NCBI RefSeq assembly: GCF_017308975.1
Contig: NZ_JADWPD010000036.1
Span: 51,844-115,843, forward strand
Length of the DNA stretch: 64,000 nt
From: Amycolatopsis sp. MtRt-6
GTDB lineage: Bacteria; Actinomycetota; Actinomycetes; Mycobacteriales; Pseudonocardiaceae
Reading direction: 5' to 3'
Shown: positions 23,818 through 32,385 of the stretch, piece by piece
How the letters are laid out: each line of letters begins with the position of its first letter
How positions within the stretch are numbered: the first letter of the stretch is position 1
Notes under the pieces: generated by a model
What the model was told of the DNA's origin: nothing
The model's input: only the letters and a program-made list of their open reading frames with translations
The model's database searches: none
Position numbers and translations under genes: made by a program

Positions 23818-24294
23818 TCAGGAGTAGACGGTGACCACGTCCTGCCCGGACTCGGCGACCTTGCGCAGGGCGGCGAGCACGTCGTCGATCACTTCGGCGT
23901 CGTCCTCGTCCAGGTCGCCGGGCCGGTCGTCGCCCGCTTTCGCGAGGGCTTCGGCCAGTTCGCCGGCGAGCACGAACCCGACCATCGGGTAGTCGTTCCA
24001 GACGATCCCCTCGAGGGTGCGTGCGAGCAGGTGGTCGGCCACGTCCGCGCCCAGCAGCCCGGCGAGCACGCCGTCGAACAGCTCCTCGCGGAACCAGTCG
24101 CCGCCGGAAGAGGAGTGGCCGGTCCGGCCCACCTCTTCGCCCATCGCGAGCGCGGTGCGGGCGACGGCGTCCGCCACCTCCGGTGTCGGTTCGCCCCCGC
24201 CCGCGTCGCGGAAGGCTGCCACCACCGGGTCGGCGGCCACCCGCGCCCGGAACTCGTCCGCCGACATCGCGCGGAAGACCAACGCGTAGCTCAT
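23818..24294 (-). CDS. Putative immunity protein for the RHS toxin
   Basis: The 158-residue product is strongly acidic, with a run of Asp/Glu near residues 125-135 (DLDEDDAEVIDD), soluble and mainly helical. It starts 2 bp after the end of the RHS toxin gene, the usual place for an immunity gene, and acidity suits inhibition of a DNA-binding nuclease. The N-terminus (YALVFRAMSADEFRARV) resembles a DUF1877-type immunity family only loosely. The function is inferred from position and charge. Confidence 0.72.
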   Translation of the reverse strand: MSYALVFRAMSADEFRARVAADPVVAAFRDAGGGEPTPEVADAVARTALAMGEEVGRTGHSSSGGDWFREELFDGVLAGLLGADVADHLLARTLEGIVWNDYPMVGFVLAGELAEALAKAGDDRPGDLDEDDAEVIDDVLAALRKVAESGQDVVTVYS

Positions 24295-24296
24295 GC

Positions 24297-27200
24297 CTAC
24301 TCCCCGTACCCTGGCGTCACCTTGACGACCGCCTTGCCGTCCGGGCCGACCGTCGTGTTGACCGGAACGTACTTGACCGGCGGGTCGCCCTTGTGGAGCG
24401 CGTTCCAGATCGACGTCCCGACCTCGCCGCGGCCGTCGTAGGTCGCGTTCTCCGGCTTGCTGTTCTTCATGTTCGCGGCGACGTCCTTGAGGTACTCCGT
24501 GCTGCCCTGGTCCATCCGGTGTTCGTTGGGCCGGTTCGCGGGCGGCACCGGGTCACCGGTGTTCGGGTCGAACTTCTGGACCCGGCCGTGCATCGGGCCG
24601 CCGGTGAGCGTCGAGCCGTTGCCCTTCGCCTCGACCACGTGCAACGTCTTGCCGTCCCAGTAGGCGACGTCGGCGACGTTGTTGCCGTTGAAGGCGACCG
24701 CGTTCGGCCACGGCTCGCCCTGCTTGGTGCCGTACTTACCCGCCGGCAGCGGGTTGGCCTTCGTCGGCGTGATCATGTCGAGGTCGTCCTTGCCGGTGAC
24801 CTTCTTCAGGTAGTCGTGGGCCCCGGCTTCACCGACATCCTCCGACCGCTTGGTCTTCGTCTTGCCGGCGCCGCCGTCGTCCTTGAACCGGCGTTCCTCA
24901 CCCTTCGGGAAGTTGTGGTACTTGTCGACCGCCGGGTGCTTGAGGTCGTCGTTGACGATGTCGCCCGGCTTGTAGTCCTTGCCGGTGTTGGGTTTCTTGT
25001 TCGAGCCGGACCCGGACGCCTGCGTCGAGTCGTCCTCGGAGCGCTTGCGCTTGGGGACCCGGTCGTCCTTGACCTTTCCGCACGGCGACACCGTCGGTGC
25101 CAGGCCGAGCGGGTCGGCCGCGACGAGCGGGTTCGCCACGTACGCGACCGGGTTCGGCGCCGGGTCGAGGCCCAGCGGGTCCGGGCTGAGGTACCGCCCG
25201 GTCGCCGGGTCGTAGTAGCGGTAGACGTTGTAGTGCAGGCCGGTCTCGGCGTCGCGGTACTGGCCGGGGAACCGCAGCGGCGTGCCGCTCGGGTCGGCGA
25301 CGTCGTTGCCCCACAGATCCGCCTGCCCGCGCCACAGCAGCGATCCGGTCGCGTCGACCAGTTCGATCGGCGTGCCCACCTGGTCGGTGACGACGGTGGC
25401 CAAGCGCCCGGCGGCCAGCTGGGCCAGGGGCTTTCCGTCGTCCGGGTGGTACTCCCAGGTGGTGACCCGGGTGCCGGCCTGTTCCTCGACGAGGGTGGTG
25501 CCGTCCCAGGTGAACAGCACCTGCTCGGCCACCACGGGGGCGCCACCCGGGCCGGCGACGATCCGCTGCTTGGCGGTGCGCCGGCCGAGCGGGTCGTAGC
25601 GGTAGCGCCAGTGGGTACCGTCCGGGGTGACGACGCCGGTGAGCCGGCCGAGGGCGTTCCACGCGTACAGCCAGACGGCGCCCGCGGCGTCCCGGCGGGA
25701 CACGAGCCGCCCGTGGGCGTCGTACTCGTAGGCCGCGCTGTCCGATTGCGTGAGCCGGGTGCCGGTGTAGAACCGGCGTTCCCGGGCCGTGCCGGTGATG
25801 TTGCCCGCACCGTCGTAGCGGTACTGCTCGGCGCGATTCGGGCCGGTGACCGCGGTGACCCGGCCGGCGGCGTCCAGCTGGTAGCGCACCGGGCCGCTCG
25901 CGTCGTCGTCGACGCCGGCCAGCTCGCCGTCCGGCCGGTACTCGTACCCGCGGGTGTGCACCCGCTGTCCGGCGACCGTGACGGTCTGCCCGGTGAGCCG
26001 CTCCCCCGCGTAGGCCTGTTCGAGCACGACGTCACCGAAGACACGCCGGGTTTCCGCGCCGCCGTCGTGCCCGAAGCGGATCGACTGGCCGGCGGTCTCC
26101 AGCGCGACCGGGGCGCCGTCCGGGTCGAACCGCCACACACTGTCCACTCCGGACGGTGTGCGGCGGCGCACGAGGTGGTTTTCGTCGTCGTAGCCGAATG
26201 AAATCGTCCGGCCGTCGACGGTGTGGGCGAGGACGCGGCCGGAGTCGTCGCGTTCGATGTCCACCCGGGACTCGGCGTTCGCCGCGCCGGCGAGCCGGCC
26301 GACCGGGTCGTGGACGAAGGTGGTGAGTTCGTCGGCCGTGCGGCGGGAGACGACGTTGCCGAGCGCGTCGTAGCCGTACTCGACGACCAGGCCGCCGGAC
26401 TCCGAACGCACGAGCCGGCCCGCCGCGTCGTGGGTGTAGCGGGTCACCCGGCCGTCGAAGTCGGACTCGGCGGCGAGCCGCCCGGCCGGGTCGTAGGTGT
26501 AGTGCCAGGTCAGCCCGGCCGGGTTGGTCACCGCGACCAGGCGCAGCTCGGTGTCATAGGCGTACGCCGTGCGCGCGCCGGTCGGGTCGGTGACCGCCGT
26601 CAGCAGGTCGAACGGGCCGTACTCGCGGGCTTCGGCCTGGCCGAGCAGGCCGGTGTGGCCGAGCTCGTTGCCCTGCCGGTCGTAGCGCCAGACCTCCTGG
26701 GCGCCGGACGGCGTCGTCCGGGCCAGGAGCTTTCCTTCGACGCTCCAGCGCAACGCGGACCGCCCGCCCGCGGCGTCGACGACGGCCTTCGGACGGCCGA
26801 ACAGGTCGGTGCCGTCGGGGCGCTCGCGCGCCTCCGCGGCAGTACCGGGCTCGGCTGTGCCCGGTGCTTCGTCGGCGGCACCGTCGGCGATGCCGGGCAG
26901 CGTGGTGTACGGGTCGGGCGCGCTGCCCGCCGGGTAGTGGCGCCGCCAGACGCGGCCGGCGGCCTCGACCGCGATGTCGAGGGCGCCGCCGAGGTGCCGG
27001 GTGACGGCGACGCGGCTGCCGTCGGGACGCACGACCGCCCGCAGTTCACCGGCTTCGCCGTGCTCGAACAGCGTCGTGTGGCCGAGCGGGTCGGTCCGGC
27101 TCCGCAGCCGGTCATAGCGGTCCCAGGTGTACGTCGTGACCGCGCCGAGCGGGTCGACGTCGCGCACGAGCTGGCCCAGCTCGTTGAAGTGGTGTTCGCT

Positions 27201-29051
27201 GGTGTGGCCGAGCGAATCGGTGAACCTCGTGACGCGCCGGGCGGTGTCGTAGGCGAACCGGCCGTCGAGGAAACCGCCGTCCCCGACGGTGACCACGCAG
27301 CGTCCGTCGGCGTCGTAGACGTAGCGGTACCAGATGCCGTTGCGGTCGTGCCAGCCGGTGATCCGGCCGGCGTCGTCGTACTCGAACCGGACCGGGGTCT
27401 CCGACGAGTCGGTCACCGCGACCAGCCGCCCGCGCGGGTCGTAGTCGTACCGGACGGCGCGGACGCGGTAGCCGGTGTCGCCGTCGACGACGTCCACCGC
27501 CACCACGCGGCCGCGGTCGGTGGTGAGCGCGACCTCGTAGCCGACCGAATGCTTCAGGCGCGAAGGTTCACCGGAAGGCGTGTAGGCACACTCGATCACG
27601 GCGCCGGTGGCGTCTTCGACCTGCCGCAGCGGCTGCAGCGCGGCACCGCGGCCGGGCAGCGGCGCGAAGGTGAGGGTGCGCCGGGCGAGGGGGTCGTGCA
27701 GTGTGTAGCCGCCGGCCGTGCGGGTCAGCGGCCGCCGCGGTCCTTCCAGCGGCAGCACCGGGACGCCGGGTTCGGCGTGCGGGTAGACCAGGACCAGGCC
27801 GTCGGCGGAGAAGAAGCAGACGTGCTCGTCGTCGAGCTCCAGCCGCTGGTCCACAGTGGACGTCCACGTGGGACCGAACCACTGGCCGGCCCGGTAGGAC
27901 GAGATGTGCGTCCGGTCGAGCACGAGCGGGAGCGGGTCCGGCAGTTCGAGGTCGCGCTGCTCCAGGATGACATCGCCGTTCGCGACGTCCACCGGGTCGG
28001 ACTTGCAGACGCGGTCGTCCGGGCCGACACCGCGGTCGCGCGGGTTGTCCGGCTTGTTCGACGAGCCGCCCTTGCCGCCGTCGCCCTTGCCCGCGCCCGA
28101 CGGCGTGGTCGAGCCCCCGCCGGGGGTGGGGTCCGGGCTCTTCGGGGTGTCGTCGGGGCCCTTCGACGCCGGCGGCGGGTCACCCTTCGCGCCGGAGGTC
28201 GAAGTGCCGTCACCCTTCGCGCCCGAGGGGCTCGTGTCGCCGTCGGGCTTCGGGTTGCCCTTGATGTCGCCGTGCTTCGGCGGCGGCGCGGCCTTGCCCG
28301 GCTTGATGTTCCGCAACGCCTTGGCGGCGTCCGAGAACAGGTCACCGGCCCGCTTGAGCAGCGGAACCAGCGCCTTCAGCGCGGTGACCAGCCGCTTCAC
28401 CAGATCGGCGATCTTCGACGCGGTCTTCGCCACCGCGTTGATCACCTGCGGCACGACCCAGGTCATCCCGATGCCGAGCGTGAACAGCACCTGCAGCGCC
28501 CAGCTGATCAGGTGCCCGATCAGCTCCGCGATGATGTCCCGGACCAGGGCGCGGACCGCGGCCACGACTTCTCCGGCGGTCTTCACCCCGCTGGAGGCGC
28601 CTTCACAGCCCTTCTGCGCGGTCTCCAGCAGCGTCACGGTGTCCTGGGCCCGCTGGCGGTAGGTGTCCGCCGCGTTCCCGGTCCAGGATACGGTGTCGGC
28701 CTTGACCATGCCGGTCAGGTCCGCGCCGATGCTGCCCAGCTCGGTCGCGATGTTCTTCCACGTCTCGGACTGGGCGGCGATCTCGTCGGCGTTGCCGGTG
28801 AGGCCGTTGAGGGCTTCCTTCAGCGGGCCGACGTGCTCCATCAGCCAGCCGACGCCGGCGGCGAGGATCGCGCCGAAGGGGTCCATCGCCATCGACAGCG
28901 CGTCCAGCGCGGTCCCGACTGAGCCCAGCGCGACCGACGCCCAGTCGCCGCTCTCGATCGCGGACTTCAGGTCGTTCGCCGACTCCAGCAGCGAGATGCC
29001 GGAATACGCCTTCGTGGAATCCTTCGTCTCCGCGACCAGCGGATTCACCAC
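24297..29051 (-). CDS. ESX-linked RHS polymorphic toxin with PD-(D/E)XK-like nuclease tip
   Basis: The 1584-residue protein has four parts. Residues 1-250 are helical with a WXG motif (Trp123-x-Gly125) and two hydrophobic stretches, like ESX substrates. About 255-345 is a Pro/Gly/Lys-rich linker. About 347-1318 is a DUF6531 start (DPVDVANGDV) and some twenty YD/RHS repeats, ending in the RHS core motif GLHYNVYRYYDPATGRYLSP and DPLGLAP. The last 266 residues are a variable tip. That tip shows Asp1461, Glu1474-Ala-Lys1476 (DVAYWDG, HVVEAKG) and Gln1515/Tyr1520 (DQGSTEYL), the layout of restriction-endonuclease-fold toxins. It probably cleaves DNA in competitors. Neighbouring EspG-, EspC- and WXG-like genes point to type VII export. 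Confidence 0.88.
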   Translation of the reverse strand: MVNPLVAETKDSTKAYSGISLLESANDLKSAIESGDWASVALGSVGTALDALSMAMDPFGAILAAGVGWLMEHVGPLKEALNGLTGNADEIAAQSETWKNIATELGSIGADLTGMVKADTVSWTGNAADTYRQRAQDTVTLLETAQKGCEGASSGVKTAGEVVAAVRALVRDIIAELIGHLISWALQVLFTLGIGMTWVVPQVINAVAKTASKIADLVKRLVTALKALVPLLKRAGDLFSDAAKALRNIKPGKAAPPPKHGDIKGNPKPDGDTSPSGAKGDGTSTSGAKGDPPPASKGPDDTPKSPDPTPGGGSTTPSGAGKGDGGKGGSSNKPDNPRDRGVGPDDRVCKSDPVDVANGDVILEQRDLELPDPLPLVLDRTHISSYRAGQWFGPTWTSTVDQRLELDDEHVCFFSADGLVLVYPHAEPGVPVLPLEGPRRPLTRTAGGYTLHDPLARRTLTFAPLPGRGAALQPLRQVEDATGAVIECAYTPSGEPSRLKHSVGYEVALTTDRGRVVAVDVVDGDTGYRVRAVRYDYDPRGRLVAVTDSSETPVRFEYDDAGRITGWHDRNGIWYRYVYDADGRCVVTVGDGGFLDGRFAYDTARRVTRFTDSLGHTSEHHFNELGQLVRDVDPLGAVTTYTWDRYDRLRSRTDPLGHTTLFEHGEAGELRAVVRPDGSRVAVTRHLGGALDIAVEAAGRVWRRHYPAGSAPDPYTTLPGIADGAADEAPGTAEPGTAAEARERPDGTDLFGRPKAVVDAAGGRSALRWSVEGKLLARTTPSGAQEVWRYDRQGNELGHTGLLGQAEAREYGPFDLLTAVTDPTGARTAYAYDTELRLVAVTNPAGLTWHYTYDPAGRLAAESDFDGRVTRYTHDAAGRLVRSESGGLVVEYGYDALGNVVSRRTADELTTFVHDPVGRLAGAANAESRVDIERDDSGRVLAHTVDGRTISFGYDDENHLVRRRTPSGVDSVWRFDPDGAPVALETAGQSIRFGHDGGAETRRVFGDVVLEQAYAGERLTGQTVTVAGQRVHTRGYEYRPDGELAGVDDDASGPVRYQLDAAGRVTAVTGPNRAEQYRYDGAGNITGTARERRFYTGTRLTQSDSAAYEYDAHGRLVSRRDAAGAVWLYAWNALGRLTGVVTPDGTHWRYRYDPLGRRTAKQRIVAGPGGAPVVAEQVLFTWDGTTLVEEQAGTRVTTWEYHPDDGKPLAQLAAGRLATVVTDQVGTPIELVDATGSLLWRGQADLWGNDVADPSGTPLRFPGQYRDAETGLHYNVYRYYDPATGRYLSPDPLGLDPAPNPVAYVANPLVAADPLGLAPTVSPCGKVKDDRVPKRKRSEDDSTQASGSGSNKKPNTGKDYKPGDIVNDDLKHPAVDKYHNFPKGEERRFKDDGGAGKTKTKRSEDVGEAGAHDYLKKVTGKDDLDMITPTKANPLPAGKYGTKQGEPWPNAVAFNGNNVADVAYWDGKTLHVVEAKGNGSTLTGGPMHGRVQKFDPNTGDPVPPANRPNEHRMDQGSTEYLKDVAANMKNSKPENATYDGRGEVGTSIWNALHKGDPPVKYVPVNTTVGPDGKAVVKVTPGYGE

Positions 29052-29590
29052 GGATTGTTGTCCTCATCGTCGGTGGGGGCGGGCCGTCGCGACGGCGGCT
29101 GCGGGGCTCCGGGTGCGGGCGGGGCCGCGGCGCCACCGGCCGGGGCCGGCGGGACCGGCCCGGGCGCGGCGGGCGGCTGCTCGTCCGGCTCGTCGGGGTC
29201 GGGGAACCGGCCGCGCAGGTTGTCGAGCAGCACGCTGCGGGTTTCGCGGTCCTCGTCGCCGAGCTGCTCGGCCATCACCCCGGCGACGCGCTCGGCGATG
29301 CCGGACTGCGCCCGCCGCATGGTCGTCAGGATCTGCCGCGAGAGCTCGTCGAGGGGGAACGACTTGACCTTGTTCGAGAACGTCAGGTCGGTGACGGTGC
29401 CGTCCGCGCCGACGGTCACACTCACCGCGCCGTCCGAGCTGGTCGCGGTCAGCCGCAGCCGTTCGGTCTGTTCCTGCGCCGCCTGGTAGCGCTGCGCCTT
29501 GGCCGCGAACCCGGCCGCCCAGTCGTCCATCCGGCGGATCGTCTCGTCGGGGTCCCGCATGAGGTCCCCCAGTCCGTTCGGGCCCGTCAT
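29045..29590 (-). CDS. YbaB/EbfC-like ESX-associated protein
   Basis: The 181-residue protein has a YbaB/EbfC-like core (about 20-110: coiled helix, then the VSVTVGADGTVTDLTF beta hairpin) and a Pro/Ala-rich tail of about 50 residues. YbaB-like proteins bind DNA, but relatives encoded in ESX clusters are thought to be secretion-associated partners. It overlaps the RHS start by 7 bp and follows the EspC-like gene with a 4-bp overlap, indicating one operon. The tail may be disordered and exported. Confidence 0.78.
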   Translation of the reverse strand: MTGPNGLGDLMRDPDETIRRMDDWAAGFAAKAQRYQAAQEQTERLRLTATSSDGAVSVTVGADGTVTDLTFSNKVKSFPLDELSRQILTTMRRAQSGIAERVAGVMAEQLGDEDRETRSVLLDNLRGRFPDPDEPDEQPPAAPGPVPPAPAGGAAAPPAPGAPQPPSRRPAPTDDEDNNPW

Positions 29591-29940
29591 GCCTTCGTCC
29601 TCGCTTCCGCCGAGGGCGACGACGCCGCGAGCTGACGCTCGAACGGCTGCGCGTTGCCCTCTTCACCTTCCCGGTAGGACTTCGCGGCCGCCGTGACGTT
29701 GTCCGCCAGCCCGCGCACGCCTTCCGCGGACGCCGTCAGCGCGTCCTTCGCCTGCTCGTTCGTCGGCCGGATGATCGGCGGGAGGAACGAGCACAGGAGC
29801 CCGTAGGCGTGGTCCGACATCGCCGTGTCGGCCGCGGAGCTCGCCGTGTTGAGCCGGTCCACCAGGCTCTCGACGTGACTCGCGTGCGCGACCAGGTCGT
29901 CCGGTTCGACCTCGAAGCCGGGTGCCGTCACGGGCGTCAC
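29587..29940 (-). CDS. EspC-like ESX secretion-associated protein
   Basis: The 117-residue helical protein matches the EspC family (ESX-1 excreted factor-like) layout: GFEVEPDDLVAHASHVESLV, an amphipathic hairpin and LADNVTAAAKSYREGEE, with a YxxxE-like end resembling the C-terminal ESX export motif (Y-R-E-G-E). The GTG at 29940 overlaps the stop of the preceding gene by GTGA and is preferred to a TTG two codons earlier. It is probably a small partner substrate co-exported with the WXG/PPE-like protein or the RHS toxin. Confidence 0.72.
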   Translation of the reverse strand: MTPVTAPGFEVEPDDLVAHASHVESLVDRLNTASSAADTAMSDHAYGLLCSFLPPIIRPTNEQAKDALTASAEGVRGLADNVTAAAKSYREGEEGNAQPFERQLAASSPSAEARTKA

Positions 29941-31895
29941 TTCCAATCCTGGTTCTTCCAGTCGCCGATCACCGGGGGCGCGACCGCCTGCTCGCCCGCG
30001 AAGAAGTTCGGGTCGTCGCTTTCGAGGTAGTCGGCGGCCTTGTGTTCCTTGTCGTCCTCGCCCTTGCCACCGCGCGCTCCGGCTCCCATGCCGCCCATGC
30101 CCGGGGTGCCCGCCGCGCCGGCCGCGCCGCGGCCCGAAGCCGCGTTGCGCGCCGCCGCCGCTTCGGCTTCCGCGGCGAGGCCGGAGGCGGCACCGCCGCT
30201 GAGGTTGCCGGCACCGCGCAGGCCCGCACCGCCGGCGCCGGCCCCACCGGCACCGGCGCCACCGGCACCGGAGCCGCCGATCCCGCCGAGGGAACCGCCG
30301 CCACCGCCACCGCCGCCGGTCAGGCCGCCCAGCCGGCTGGCGATGCTTTCGCCGTTGATCCCGCCGCCGCGGCCGATGGTCGGCAGCTTGGCGCCGCCGG
30401 GGTTGTTGAGCCCGCCGGTGCCGGTGGGCAGCCCGGTGACCGGGTCGATGCCGGGCGGGGTGAACCCGGGGATCGGGTTGCCACCGCGAACGGTCCCGCC
30501 CCCGCCGGAGACGTCCGGGATGTTCGGGATCGACGGCGGGGTGAACCCGCTGCCGCCGGTCCCGCCGCCGCCGATTCCCGAAGGCGAGAAGCCGGACGAC
30601 GTCGTCGAGTCGTCGAAGCGCGGCAGCGACGAGCCGGGGATGCCGGCACCGCTGAAGTTGCCGCCGGCGGGCGTGCCGGGCGCGTCGAAGTTCGGCGGCG
30701 TGAAGCCCGCGCCACCCGCACCACCGCCCACGCCACCACCGGCGCCGCCGCTGCCGGGAATGCCGGCACCGGAGAAGCCGGAGCCACCGGCACCCGGGAT
30801 GCCACTGCCCGAAAAGCCCGAACCGTCACCGGGGATTCCGGCGCCGCCGGCGCCCGGGATCCCGGCGCCACCCGCGGCGGCACCGCCGGCCGCACCCGCG
30901 CCACCGAAGGCGGCCGCGTTGGCGTCGATCGGGATATCCGCGGCCGCGGGCTCGACGGGGTTCCGGGCGAGCAGCGGCTGCACCCCGCCCGCGCCGGCGC
31001 CGCCTCCGGCCGGCGCGTTCGCGGTGCGCGCGGTGGCCGTCGGCAGCTTCGGCGGGGCCGGGAACCGCGGGGTGGCGACGGCGCCGCCGATGGTTTCGTC
31101 GTACTGCGTCATGATCTGCGCGGCGTGCTCGCGCGCGGCCTGCTGCGCCCGGTAGGTCTGCATGGCCTCGCCCGCGGCCGCCGCGTACTGCACCGGGTCG
31201 GTCATCGACATCAGGCGCTGGTTGGTCGCCTGCAGGTCGAACTGCACCGGCGGGTTCGCGGCCATCTGCCGCTGGGTCTCGTTGAGCGCCTGGGAGTGGA
31301 TTTCCTGCTGCCGCCCGGCGAGCGTGGCGCCCTGCGCGGTCGCGCCGAGCCACTTGCCGACGCCGGCGAGGTGCTCGCGGACGGCGTCACCGGCGTCGCC
31401 CTCCCAGTTGGCGGTGCTGGCGTTGATCGCGCTCGCCAGGGTCTTCTGGTGCGTGCCCAGGTCGTTGCCGACGCGCACCCACTCTTCCGAAGTCTCCGCG
31501 ACGGTCGCCGAGTTGGCGTCCTGCGTGATGGCTTCGTTCATCTGCTCGTGGCTGGCGTTGTTCCACAGCGTCCGCGGCGCCCCGCCGGTTTGGCGCATGA
31601 CGAGGCCCTCGTCGAGGCCGTGCTTGGCGTCGGCGAGGTGCTGTTCGTAGCGGTCCTGGATCTTCTGGTCGCGCAGCACCGGGTCGACGACCGGGCCGAG
31701 CCAGCCGCGCCGGATCTCGTCGTCGACCTGCCGGGTGGCCATCTCGCGGATCTGGTCGCCCGACGGCGACTTGTCCGAGGTCAGCGGCCCGACGTAGTAC
31801 TTCGACGACGAATCGGCGGTGACGTCGTAGAGCGGGCTGCGCGGGTCGTAGTCCGGGGACGACGGGTCCGACACGGACTCGGCGGTGGGTGCCAC
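29937..31895 (-). CDS. WXG/PPE-like protein with long glycine-rich domain
   Basis: The 652-residue protein starts at GTG 31895 (GGGAGA upstream). Residues 1-290 are mainly helical with a WXG motif (Trp164-Glu-Gly166, ANWEGDAGDAVREHL). About 310-620 is a low-complexity Gly/Ala/Pro region with repeated GAGIPG, GGSGF and GFTPP units. The end (DDPNFFAGEQAVAPPVIGDW) is shared in style with ESX proteins of Pseudonocardiaceae. The layout recalls mycobacterial PPE/PE_PGRS proteins: an ESX-exported helical head and a surface Gly-rich tail. An EspG-like chaperone gene lies two genes upstream. The role may be to carry or display the toxin; that is inference. Confidence 0.8.
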   Translation of the reverse strand: MAPTAESVSDPSSPDYDPRSPLYDVTADSSSKYYVGPLTSDKSPSGDQIREMATRQVDDEIRRGWLGPVVDPVLRDQKIQDRYEQHLADAKHGLDEGLVMRQTGGAPRTLWNNASHEQMNEAITQDANSATVAETSEEWVRVGNDLGTHQKTLASAINASTANWEGDAGDAVREHLAGVGKWLGATAQGATLAGRQQEIHSQALNETQRQMAANPPVQFDLQATNQRLMSMTDPVQYAAAAGEAMQTYRAQQAAREHAAQIMTQYDETIGGAVATPRFPAPPKLPTATARTANAPAGGGAGAGGVQPLLARNPVEPAAADIPIDANAAAFGGAGAAGGAAAGGAGIPGAGGAGIPGDGSGFSGSGIPGAGGSGFSGAGIPGSGGAGGGVGGGAGGAGFTPPNFDAPGTPAGGNFSGAGIPGSSLPRFDDSTTSSGFSPSGIGGGGTGGSGFTPPSIPNIPDVSGGGGTVRGGNPIPGFTPPGIDPVTGLPTGTGGLNNPGGAKLPTIGRGGGINGESIASRLGGLTGGGGGGGGSLGGIGGSGAGGAGAGGAGAGGAGLRGAGNLSGGAASGLAAEAEAAAARNAASGRGAAGAAGTPGMGGMGAGARGGKGEDDKEHKAADYLESDDPNFFAGEQAVAPPVIGDWKNQDWK

Positions 31896-31903
31896 GGTCT
31901 CCC

Positions 31904-32374
31904 TCAGCTCTGGTCGGCGGTCGGGAGCGAGGTCAGCGTCTTGCGCGTCTCCTCTTCCCGGGACTTGTAGTTCTGCTTCGCCAGCTTGATGGCCTCGATG
32001 TAGGTCGGGAACTCCTGCCGCGCGGCCTGCAGCTGCGTGAGCAGCCCGGCGTCGTCGGCGGCGGTGCTGACCATGTGCGCGGAGACCCACTGCCCGGTGG
32101 CGGTCCGGCTCATCGCGGGCGCGTCGTGCAGCCGTTGCAGCGTGGCCCACCGCGCCTCGAGGGATTCGAGCACGCCTTCGAGCGCCTCGATCAGCTGGTT
32201 GCCGGTGGTGTCGTCGACCGCGAAGCCACCGGTCTGGGCGAGCCGCTTCAGCTGCGCCCCGGCGAGGCCGACGCGCACCGCGGCCATCGCCTTGGCCTCG
32301 GGAGTGGCGGCGGTCTGCATCTGCATGGTGGCCTGGATGGCCTGGGCCGCCGCGGCGGTCTCTTCCGTCGTCAT
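31904..32374 (-). CDS. Helical hypothetical protein of the ESX cluster
   Basis: The 156-residue product is nearly all helix, Ala/Gln/Thr-rich and without a signal peptide or transmembrane segment. GGGGGA precedes the ATG. It sits between the espG-like and WXG/PPE-like genes, 11 bp from the former and 8 bp from the latter, so it is in the operon. A WXG100-like fold is possible, but no WxG turn is seen (a TGQWVSAH segment contains the only central Trp-type motif). Function unknown. Confidence 0.65.
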   Translation of the reverse strand: MTTEETAAAAQAIQATMQMQTAATPEAKAMAAVRVGLAGAQLKRLAQTGGFAVDDTTGNQLIEALEGVLESLEARWATLQRLHDAPAMSRTATGQWVSAHMVSTAADDAGLLTQLQAARQEFPTYIEAIKLAKQNYKSREEETRKTLTSLPTADQS

Positions 32375-32385
32375 CAGTCCCCCGA

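Noticed and set aside
24297..29051. Type VI secretion or Tc-toxin origin for the RHS protein
   Set aside because: There are no VgrG, PAAR, Hcp or TcB genes or domains; neighbouring EspG-, EspC- and WXG-like genes and the protein's own WXG motif favour ESX.
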